Assembly: GCA_003427395.1 (NCBI GenBank)
Contig: BFEA01000233.1
Span: forward strand, 1,646,022 to 1,710,021
Length of the DNA stretch: 64,000 nucleotides
From: Chara braunii
Taxonomy: Eukaryota; Streptophyta; Charophyceae; Charales; Characeae
Reading direction: 5' to 3'
This document shows, in pieces, positions 55,686 through 64,000 of the stretch (the first letter of the stretch is position 1; the number at the start of each line of letters is the position of its first letter). Position numbers and translations under genes: made by a program. A model generated the notes under the pieces. It saw only the letters and a list, made by a program, of their open reading frames with translations. It had not been told where the DNA came from and did not search any database.

Positions 55686-55934
55686 TTGGTTGGCAGAGTT
55701 GGTGCGTGTGAGTCTCTATCTGATGCGTGGCCTTGGCTAGTTCAAATTGACAGCAATGGCAATACGGTGGCAAGCCGGTGGATTGTATGTAGAAAAGAAT
55801 GCCATTCAATGAATGTGAGCACCTTCATAGAGCCCATAACGACAGACTCGAAAGAGGACTGCATGATTGATTTCATGCTAATTAGCCAGTACTCACCCAA
55901 TTTCATTTCAATTGAGGATCTAGTTAGTTCCTAA
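55686..55934 (+). other. Open frame of unknown nature
   Basis: 82 residues with balanced composition (VASRWIVCRKECHSMNVSTF, then DFMLISQYSPNFISIEDL). Soon after, 55972-56022 reads AYEDGKRKRMTPPSAYE, ending at a GAGGTGAGA donor-like site. These may be exons of a gene relic cut by the hAT-like element. No family recognised. Confidence 0.2.
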
Positions 55935-56110
55935 GGCGAGCGGCTCGACTGACTCCTAGTATTGGATCTAGCATATGAAGATGGAAAGCGTAAACGTATG
56001 ACGCCGCCTTCGGCCTACGAGGTGAGATAAAAGGTATAGTCTAACCTTCAGTGAAAACTAGAGATGATCGGAAAGGCCAATCAAACTCGGAGTAACATTA
56101 ACTCAATTGA

Positions 56111-57320
56111 CATTAACATTAGGTTACCGGGGTGGACATCCGGGACCCGCCCGTTGTCCGAGTTGTCCAGTTCACACAACTCCGAGAGACATCCGGCCAC
56201 GACAACTCGTCCGTCCCCTAAGAAAAATTGGGGGAGGCCGCAGTTTTGGCGGTTCTCAGGCCTGGACGTGTTTGGGAGGTCATGGGGTGGAAGACCAGGC
56301 CCGAGACAGATTTTGTGGAGGCCAGCAGGGTCTAAAAAGTTGGAAAAAAAAGGCCCAATCCGGGTTGTCAGATCTTGACAATCGACAGCCCAGACTGGGC
56401 CCAAGTGCTGCATCTGCTGTTGCAGCTGCTGCATGCGTAGCATGCACTGCAGCAGATGCAATAGGTGCAATAGCTGCTGCATCTGGAGCATCTGCAACAT
56501 CCATTGCAGCGGATGCAGCATTTGCAACAGCTGCAGATGCAGCAGCAGCTGCCATCTGCTACACCACATGCTGCAAATGCTGCAGATGCAGCAGCTGATG
56601 CATCGAATGCATCTGCTGCAACCCATGCTGCGCGTGCAGCAGCTGCCACAAGTACTGCAGCTGCATTAGCTACTGAGTCTGCTGCAGCAAATGTGGCAGA
56701 TGACCCAGCTGCTGCAGATGTGGCAGCTGCTTCAGCAGATGCAGCATCTGGTGCAAATGCAATGCCTCCTGCAGCAGATGCAACGCCTGCGGCAGCATCT
56801 GTTGCAGCGGGTGCAGAGGTGCGGCACCTGCAGTATGTGCAGCATCTGCACCCTCTGCTGCAGCAGATGCTGCAGATGACCCAGCTGTTACAGGTGTGGC
56901 AGGTGGTGCACCTGCTGCACCTGCTCTGCTGCAGCAGTTGTTGCATCTACTGCAGAAGGCACTGCATGTGCAGCAGATGTTGCGCCCGCTGCAGCAGCTC
57001 TGCAGATGCAGACCCAGACCCTCTAACCCCCCCTGATGTTGCACCTGCTGCCGCAGCTCTGCTTCTGCCGCAGCGGAGCCTCCACCCAGCCCAACCCAGC
57101 CCCCCATCCCACCCCGTTTCCCCATTTTTTATTTTCTATTTCCAAATGAGCTGAAATTTTGTTTACGGGGTCTCCGTGCGGTGTGCAGACCCCCCCAATG
57201 TCTTTTTTTTTCACTTTTCAATCACCAGAAAATGACTTGTCCGGGATCCTGGACAACTCCCCTACCGGACGTCCGTGCGAGATGTCCACTGATTGGACAT
57301 CCACTAACCTAGCATTAACA
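56111..57320. mobile_element. hAT-like non-autonomous DNA transposon, copy 2
   Basis: The element spans 56119-57312 (1194 bp), flanked by a perfect 8-bp duplication CATTAACA. The left end is TTAGGTTACCGGGGTGGACA; the right end read inward is CTAGGTTAGTGGATGTCCA. It resembles 27616-28404 in termini and in GTCCGG / GGACATCC subterminal motifs. The core, 56400-57090, is a 690-bp tract dominated by TGCAGC, CTGCTG and GCAGATGC words. Long Ala/Gln/Cys-rich frames in the core are artefacts of this repeat. Confidence 0.8.
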
Positions 57321-58200
57321 TAATAAGGATATTCGTTCTATTTGAAAAGATTCCCCAAATACCTATATGAAAAAGAATCATTGAACATGCTAAATATTTC
57401 ACTAAATCTGTAATCCGATTTCACGCATTCGGATTTTTCTTTCTTCTTTGTTCATACTTCAAAAGCCTCCCTTGCTCGGGTTAAATGTAAATCTTGGGTC
57501 TATAGTAGTCTATATAGGTCACAATTAGCCCTGTAGCCACCGACGTTGCAGGGTGAACACGGTTCTAAGTGAGGATGTAACAGAGGAACTAGAGGAACCA
57601 AATCGTATGAGGCTGTGCCTAGATAGTGTATATACAACTAGTATGGTATCATTGCTCAGGCCGATATTTGTATATCGCTTTGTATACAAGTTAGGTATTT
57701 TGTAAATTTGTTTGGTATTCGTTTTGCCATAGTTTTCTTTTCTGTGTTGTTAGCCCCAAAATGGGGAGTGCCTATGGTATATTACGGGGTGAGTAGGTAG
57801 ATGCCTGAGGAACATTGAGGTCATAGTGGTGTACATTGCACATTGCATAGGCATCCGATTGATTGTAATCTGGAAAGGTAGGCTCAGGAGGCTACTAGCG
57901 TCGCCCCCCGCCTGCATCCCCCCCCCCCAGGTAGCCCCCCTGTCCAGTGTCTGGGTACCTTTGAGTGTTTCCCGGCTGGCTGAGGAGCCACTTGAGGAGG
58001 TTTGGGACTTGAGGTGGGCGGTGGCCCTAGCAGCACCCCCCTGGTCGGCGTCTCGAGCCCCAAGGGTAAGACCATCTTCTTTCCTTTTCTATCTCCTCCC
58101 CAAAAAAAACTTGTTCTCATGCTTGCCGGTGATAAGCAACCGGACTGTTGCCCCCCAGAATAGATAGGGCCTTTGCGTTTTTTTTCAAAAAACAAGTGAA

Positions 58201-58203
<3 letters not shown>
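57321..58203. other. Intergenic stretch without recognisable genes
   Basis: A/T-rich to 57800, then C-rich around 57905-57930. Short frames only. Confidence 0.5.
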
Positions 58204-58246
<43 letters not shown>

Positions 58247-58317
58247 GCTTCGCCCTCTCTGCCGCCTAGCTGCCTCTGTTCACCATATATACTATCCCCA
58301 TGCAAGAGGGAGCAGCG

Positions 58318-58395
<78 letters not shown>

Positions 58396-58396
58396 N

Positions 58397-58444
<48 letters not shown>

Positions 58445-59119
58445 GGCAAGCGGTCGGCCAGAACTGGCAAGTGGAGGAGGTTGACAACACGCATGGCAAC
58501 GGGATCGTGCGACACGTGACAAGTGGATCGGGCGACACTTGGCAAGCGGACGACGTGGAGATGGTTTCTAATGATGAGTTAGCCCACCACCCCATCCCCA
58601 CTCCCGCCTCATTGGCGCCCATCCATTTGTTTGTCTTCCTCCAGCAATGCTCCGAATCCATCTCCTTCCTGCAGCACCATCCTCCTCTGCGTGGTTTCCA
58701 CGTGGCAATGGGCGCGCAATTGTTTTTGTTGTTCTTCTCCTTTTGTTTCCCTTCTTTTTCTCTTTCCTCTCCTTCTTCTTCTTCTTCTTCTTCTTCTTCT
58801 TCTTCTTCTTCTTCTTCTTCTTCTTCTTCTTCTACTTTGGTTCTTCCTCTTCGATACTTCTTCTTTCATTCTTCTTCTTCTTCTTCTTTCATTCTTCTTC
58901 TTTTTCTCCTTCCAATTTCCTTCTTCTTCTTTCATTCTTCTTCCTTTTCTCCTTCCAATTTCCTCCTTCTTCTTCTTCTTCTTCTTCTTCTTCTTCTTCT
59001 TCTTCTTCTTCTTCTTCTTCTTCTTCTTCTTCTTCTTCTTTGTCGTCGTCATGGTCTTCTCCTTCACGCGGTGGCCACGTGGCAGAGTGCTCAAATGTCC
59101 GTAGCACCTTGCTTTGTTA

Positions 59120-59176
<57 letters not shown>

Positions 59177-59208
59177 CTATCTACTCTTTTCTCTCTCTCT
59201 CTCTCTCT
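58204..59208. repeat. Cluster of CT, GA, TTC and CTAT microsatellites
   Basis: CT 58204-58242; GA 58320-58441 with an N at 58396; TTC-rich 58767-59040, with two long pure tracts; CT 59126-59157; CTAT 59157-59182; CT 59189-59208. The stretch 58442-58766 between the repeats has G-box-like CACGTGGCA words but no gene. Confidence 0.93.
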
Positions 59209-59230
59209 CCCCCTTTGTCTTTTCTTTTTT

Positions 59231-59783
59231 TATTGATCAATCAATCAACCAACCGATCAAGATCGATCGGATCTTGATTGGTTGATTGATTGGTTGATTA
59301 ATTGATTGATTGATCGATTGAAGCAATCAATCAACTAACCAATCAAGATGGATTGGATCTTGATTGGTTGATGGACTGATCGATCAATAGAATCGATGAT
59401 TCAACCAATCAAGATGAATCGGATCTTGATCGGTTGATCGATTGGTTAATTGAATCAACCAACCAATCAACACGTCTGTGAATCAACCAACCAATCAACA
59501 CGCTCGTTGCCTGATTGGTTAGTTGATTAATTGATTCAATCGATCAACCAATCAATCAACCGATCAAGATCGATCGGATCTTGTTTGGTTGATTGGTGGA
59601 TTGATTGATTGAACAATTGACTCAATCAATCAACGAACCAATCAAGATGGACCGGATCTTGATTGGTTGATGGATTGATTGATCGATGGAATCAATCAAT
59701 CAACCAATCAAGATCCGATACCGGATTTTATTGGTCCTTTTTATTTGTCCTCCTTGGCACGCATTGATTGATTGATTGATTCA
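59231..59783. repeat. GATT/AATC satellite with repeated hairpins
   Basis: Nearly the whole stretch is built from GATT, GATC and their complements. Six palindromes with the core AATCAAGAT-n-ATCTTGATT lie near 59256, 59341, 59407, 59562, 59640 and 59706. The first three and last three repeat with a period of about 300 bp, showing a higher-order duplication. It ends in (GATT)n before CACGTGGTGGCC. Confidence 0.9.
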
Positions 59784-59829
59784 CGTGGTGGCCACGATGC
59801 AACGAGCGCGTGGTTGTTTTTGTTATTTT

Positions 59830-59903
59830 TTTTTTTTTTCCTTTTTTTTCTCTTTCCTCGTCTTCTTCTTCTTCTTCTTCTTCTTCTTCTTCTTTTTCTT
59901 CTT
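59830..59903. repeat. T-rich and TTC microsatellite
   Basis: T run followed by TTC triplets, ending directly at the start of the next LTR. Confidence 0.9.
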
Positions 59904-60247
59904 TGTGATGACCCTTCCATACATGGAATGAAACACACAACTGATTTCTGAGTTTTGCCCATAGACTGAATGCCCTCCTGAGTTTCCTGCTTGCTACTAA
60001 GTCTGTGTGTGCACGCTTGCTGGATTGCATGTCTGTCTGAGTGCTGGATGGCTTGAGTGTGTTGTGTGTGTGACCATGCCTGTCTGAGTATTGGTTGGCT
60101 TGGCTGTGTGTGTGACCGTGCGTGTCTGAGTGCTGGTTGGCATGAGTATGTGTGTGGCCCGTCAGGGCACTTGCTCCTTCGTTGGGCCCTCAGGGCCAAT
60201 ACTTACCTGTGACGGTGACATTGAGGGGTTGCAGCGGGGAAAAACAC
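59904..60247 (+). repeat. Partial 5' LTR of Gyp-4
   Basis: Matches the inverse of about 50740-51041, with a GTCTGAGTGCTGG-type internal repeat expanded by one or more units. Confidence 0.8.
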
Positions 60248-60968
60248 TGGTTTCTTTTCCTACTCCTCTGTGGTCTTGATTGTGTGAATGAATGCATGTG
60301 ATCTACCTACTCACCTAATGGATGGAAAATGAAGTATCTTGACCTAAATGTCGAGTCTTTCTACAGTGCTTTGTCTTTTCATCTCTGAATGGTTGTAGTT
60401 TGTAGGTTCTGCCAGAAGTTAAAATTTCGTTTTTCAGTGCAGTAGAGAATGAACTAAGTCCATGTGGAACTCCTCTTGGTTGGGACCTGGTTGCGACCTA
60501 TGTGGGACCCCTGGGACCCAGCAGGACCGGGCCCAAACAAGAAGAGTCTCTGGACCCAAATCGGTTAGGCATTGACCTCTTGTCTTCTTGGCTGGGATAC
60601 AAAGTTCATTCTTCTTGGATTAGGACACCCACTGCCGAGGGGATCTTGGCTGAGACATTTCGCATGCCGTTTTGGATTGCACTGTTTGTGGCTTGACTCG
60701 CACCCTGTACACTACTCAATTCTCCGTTGTTGCATTTAGTCAGTCGTTGTCTGGTTTGTTGTACGGTCACGGAGCTGGTCAGACTGGACTCGAGAGGACC
60801 TCATATGCAGTCTGATCAGACTGGGTTGCTGGATCAGACCTCTCGTTTGAACTTTTTTGTTTTTCTTTGGTTTGCTGCTCTCTACGTCCAAATGAAATGC
60901 CGCTCCGGCTAGGATTTCTACCTTCTCTTCTCTGAGCTTTCAAGTCTGTTTTTCTGAGTTCATTTCCG

Positions 60969-62459
60969 ATGCCCGTGGAGACCCGCCGCCAGAAAGAAGA
61001 GAGAGAGAGGAGGGAGAGAGAGAAGACAGAGAGGGAAGGTGACTATCTGGAGTGGGCAAGGACTGGGAAAAGGAGTGTTCGTCCAAGTGAGACGGGGAGT
61101 GAACCTCTTGAGAGTCTAATTGATTTTTTTGTTAATTGGCGACTCTTTGACCCATCTGTCAATACTAACGGTCCAAAAACTTCAATGCAATGGCGGGCCT
61201 TGTTAGATGCAGCCAGTGATGCAAAAAAACCGTATCTACAAGCACTCTTAGATAGTGCAACCAAAAGGGAACAGGAGGCAGAGAAGAGGAAGGAGACATT
61301 GCTGAAAAGGCAGGTGGCCATCCTAGAGACTGTTCCCTCGCTGACTAAAGAGCAGTGTGGGGAACAGTTGCAGTCTATACTCACCGCCCTTGTTCAAGTC
61401 AGGAATCTTGAAGATCATACCACTCAGATCGTTGAAGCCTTCACAAAGTTGCGAACACTTCAGGATGATCTGACTGATATGACCCGTAAGTACCATGAAC
61501 TGACACTGGAGGTGGCTGAGTTGCGACAAGCCCAAGTGGCCAATCCTCTTCCTCTACCTCCTGGACCTGAAGCTGCAATTGAAACTACCTCTGCCTCTCT
61601 TACTGTATCTTCTTCCTTGAATGTGACGGCAACCCCCTCGGGACTCGCAACATGTGCAGATTCCGCTGTTGCTGTGACAAGCAACGAGGCAGGAAATTCT
61701 GCAACTGCTGCAGCCCCAAGATTGGAACCAGCAGGTGCTGGTCCCAGCCGCGTCGGCCCCTACGTGGACCGAAAGGCGGTTCCAGTACCGTCTAGGTACG
61801 ACAGCAAAGAAGACATCGAATCTTGGATCAGCTCCATGAGGGCATACTTCGAGGTGCTGGGGACTCAACCTGAGACCCAGTCCGTGATAATGGGAATGAA
61901 TGTTGAGGCGGTCGTGCGGGGCTTCTTAGAAGTCCAAGCCACGCGAGCTGGGGTTCCTAAAATTGAACTAACCAGATGGCTTAAGACCACACGAGTTGCC
62001 TTCCTCAAGGAACTCCTCATTTCGCAATACTTGGATCCACATGCTGCAGCAAGGGCAAGAATTCAGCTTGACAAAATCAAGTGCAGCAAGTGGACGGGCT
62101 CCATGAAAAGTCTGCAGACCTATCTTAGCAAGATGTTTGCTACACCTGGATTGAAACTGATTGCGCAATCTTGCTTGGATGTGGTCAAAGGCGCGGTTCC
62201 CACCAACTTTACTAATCGCCTGGGCAGGGACTTCATTGGTTACACTGACTGGTTCACCTTGATGAAGGACATAGTCAGTCTTGAGGCTGTAGACCTCGTC
62301 ACCACAGCAGGCAACAAAAAACCCATGGGCGGCAGATGGTTCAAAGACAACAACCGTTTTGCTGTGCATGACCTACTGGAGGCCGAAGAAGAAGCCGATG
62401 CAGATGACCCCACTCTTGGTGACGACCAAGAACATGACTCTGATAAAGCTTGTTCTTAA
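60969..62459 (+). CDS. Gyp-4 gag polyprotein
   Basis: 496 residues from an ATG 195 bases upstream of the position used in Gyp-3. A very charged Arg/Glu N-terminus leads into the same helical region (LLDAASDAKKPYLQALLDSA). A small in-frame deletion is seen relative to Gyp-3 near 61180. The capsid part has IESWISSMRAYFEVLG and YLSKMFATPGLKL. It ends at a TAA after KACS, before the conserved acidic tail, so gag is shortened. Confidence 0.88.
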   Translation: MPVETRRQKEERERREREKTEREGDYLEWARTGKRSVRPSETGSEPLESLIDFFVNWRLFDPSVNTNGPKTSMQWRALLDAASDAKKPYLQALLDSATKREQEAEKRKETLLKRQVAILETVPSLTKEQCGEQLQSILTALVQVRNLEDHTTQIVEAFTKLRTLQDDLTDMTRKYHELTLEVAELRQAQVANPLPLPPGPEAAIETTSASLTVSSSLNVTATPSGLATCADSAVAVTSNEAGNSATAAAPRLEPAGAGPSRVGPYVDRKAVPVPSRYDSKEDIESWISSMRAYFEVLGTQPETQSVIMGMNVEAVVRGFLEVQATRAGVPKIELTRWLKTTRVAFLKELLISQYLDPHAAARARIQLDKIKCSKWTGSMKSLQTYLSKMFATPGLKLIAQSCLDVVKGAVPTNFTNRLGRDFIGYTDWFTLMKDIVSLEAVDLVTTAGNKKPMGGRWFKDNNRFAVHDLLEAEEEADADDPTLGDDQEHDSDKACS

Positions 62460-62847
62460 GCCCATGAGTCTGATGCGAACAAAGAAGAAGAAAAATTTAC
62501 TGCCTTTAAAAAGACTGTCAATGTTAAGGGACCGAATCGGAGTATAGGGAAGAACTATGTCCAACTTCCCAAGGGAGTCAAGATCCCACCTAAACCGGAG
62601 GATTCGACTACTAAACCTTGGGTCGACTCCGGATTACTGAAAATGACTGGCGGGGTAGACTCAAGAAGGGGGTATGCCTGCATTGCCAAAAACCAAACCA
62701 TAAGGCACAAGATTGTTATAGGCTGCAGGGAAACCAAAACCGGGCGTAGAGTCAACTTCAACAAACTCTACAGCGGGGGAGACTGAATCTGAGGCAGATC
62801 AGCAGTCCTCCCTTGAAGCCCAATCATCTGCTGAACACAAGGCTGGG
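62460..62847 (+). pseudogene. Gyp-4 gag tail and zinc knuckle, frameshifted
   Basis: KFTAFKKTVNVKG and a NYVQLPKGVKIPP segment continue gag after the stop. A one-base loss near 62625 relative to Gyp-3 shifts the frame. The knuckle CLHCQKPNHKAQDC is then readable in the shifted frame near 62674-62716. Confidence 0.8.
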
Positions 62848-63390
62848 GTGAGTAACGTTTTGTATGTCGAGCCTTGGGGGGAGTCTGGGACGGTCGATTT
62901 GGAGCATTGGGCTGAGATGAAACTGCAGTGTGCCCAAGGGACGGTGAAGTTGATCTTCTTCAAACCTCTCATAAACCACCGCTATCTCCGTTTTTTGGTT
63001 GACTGTGGTGCTACGGCTAAGTTTATGTCACCTCACGGGATACGCAAAGTGGGCTTGGGGATGAAGCAAGTGGCCTTGCAGAACCCTTGCCGGACCCAAG
63101 TTGGCAACAAAGAAGTTGCCTCTTCTACGCATGAAGTCAAAGGTGTGCGCACTACCTTTGAGAAGGACAAAACTGTCACACATACGTTGAACTTTTATGT
63201 TCTTGACAAGTTCCCCTTCGACGCTGTCCTTGGTTTGGGTTGGTTGCAGTCCCAATGCGAATGGACCAAGTGGAAGGAGTCACTTTTCATGATCAAAGAT
63301 GCTCAAGGGAACGAGTTTCCTGTCCTCTTGGATGAGAAGCACGAGTCCCCAGTGACTTTTCTGAATGCTATGCAGTTCTGCAAGAAATAG
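62848..63390 (+). pseudogene. Gyp-4 retropepsin
   Basis: 180-residue open frame: RYLRFLVDCGATAKFMSPHG (catalytic Asp in DCG), then VLDKFPFDAVLGLGWLQSQC and DEKHESPVTFLNAMQF. It stops at CKK, where Gyp-3 continues. Confidence 0.8.
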
Positions 63391-63443
63391 CGCAAGCACG
63401 AGGAGGAAAAACAATTGTATGTTGCCTTTGTTGTCCTACTCAT

Positions 63444-64000
63444 GTGCCATCTACTTTTGCGGTTAATACCACTACTACTTTGATTAGTGATCCTACTTTT
63501 AATACTTCTACTTCTAGCACCTCAATTTCTCTACCTTCTAATGGTCCGAATGATCCTACTTCAGATTCGGTCATCTCTATCCTCGACCTCCGACCGGATC
63601 TAGGCGACCCCTTTGCTGATTCCCCACCCCCACTGGTCCCACCAGACATCCAAAACCTCCTCGATCGTTTTCCGAAAGTTCTGGCCAAGCCACGTGAAGT
63701 CCCCACGCGATCGGTCCGACACACCATCGAGTTGGTTGAAGGTGTTGTTCCTCCAAAGGGCTGCGTATACCGAATGGGACCTGGCGAGTTGGAGGAATTC
63801 CGGCGACAGATTCATGAGATGATTAACTAGGGGTGGATCAAGCCTAGTGAATCTGAATTTGCTGCTCCTGTGTTGTTTGTTCCGAAGAAAGGAGGCAAAC
63901 TCCGCATGTGTATTGACTATCGCGATCTAAACCGCATCACAAGAAAGAATGCCTATCCATTGCCTCGTATAGATTACTTGCTTGATGCCGCAGGTGGGTG
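63444..64000 (+). pseudogene. Gyp-4 spacer and start of reverse transcriptase (runs off the edge)
   Basis: Ser/Thr-rich spacer, then DIQNLLDRFPKVLAKPREVP and GVVPPKGCVYRMGPGELEE. A TAG stop lies at 63828-63830. After it the RT continues with [20 protein letters not shown] and [12 protein letters not shown] to the window end. Confidence 0.85.

Larger units (their letters stand above)
59904..64000 (+). mobile_element. Ty3/gypsy element Gyp-4, truncated sister of Gyp-3
   Basis: Starts with TGTGATGACCC, the Gyp-3 LTR start, follows that LTR for about 345 bp to 60247, then jumps into the leader near 60251. The rest of the LTR and the primer site are deleted. Gag and pol follow on the plus strand and run off the window inside RT. 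Because it cannot template a new LTR, it is dead. Confidence 0.88.

Noticed and set aside
56280-57154. Ala-, Gln- and Cys-rich open frames up to 216 residues
   Set aside because: They come from the CTG/CAG core of the hAT-like element and are open in several frames on both strands.
58148-59285. Frames up to 325 residues rich in Arg-Glu, Ser-Leu, Lys or Phe
   Set aside because: They translate GA, CT and TTC microsatellites.

Overview
The window looks like nuclear DNA of a repeat-rich streptophyte, most likely a charophyte alga of the Chara type or another non-seed plant; this is inference. The signs are a plant-type multidomain acetyl-CoA carboxylase, a U2 snRNA fragment with the plant-type 5' end, short TTTAGGG arrays, Ty3/gypsy elements primed by initiator tRNA-Met, LINE tails, very long GA/CT/TTC microsatellites, and N-gaps typical of a draft assembly.

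Layout. 1-3083: GA microsatellite, a degenerate tandem duplication, a foldback element with crossed arms (1074-1849), and the upstream region of the carboxylase. 3084-10241: the only clearly intact host gene, homomeric acetyl-CoA carboxylase, as one uninterrupted reading frame. 10242-17394: LINE tails, tandem duplications, two small MITEs, a gap inside a CA/GA microsatellite, and decayed gypsy integrase. 17395-22330: one gypsy element whose 3' half appears to have been flipped inside itself. 22331-25831: decayed gypsy sequence, CT and GA microsatellites, and one weak gene candidate. 26028-27509: an intronless, broken copy of the U2-snRNP-associated splicing factor HTATSF1/Cus2. 27616-28404: a hAT-like non-autonomous element with a CTG/CAG-rich core, followed at 28727 by a truncated U2 snRNA. 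28932-32958: low-information DNA with a LINE tail and many ambiguous bases. 32959-51052: a decayed gypsy element (Gyp-2) carrying a second gypsy element (Gyp-3, 41447-51041) nested inside its own 5' LTR. 51053-59903: exon-like fragments, an AAGGCA array, a second hAT-like element with 8-bp target duplications (56119-57312), and microsatellites leading into an array of GATT/AATC hairpins. 59904-64000: a truncated plus-strand sister copy of Gyp-3 running off the edge.

How it works together. The carboxylase is the one clear functional locus: it makes cytosolic malonyl-CoA for fatty-acid elongation and secondary metabolism. Nearly everything else is layered transposon debris. All gypsy copies are broken by stops, frameshifts or deletions, though the Gyp-3 reverse transcriptase and integrase frames are fairly long. 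The sequences most worth a second look are the hairpin array, the hAT-like family with its expanding CTG core, the inverted gypsy element, the TGACGTGGC-type motif array in the Gyp-2 leader, and the U2 fragment near a broken gene for a U2-binding protein.
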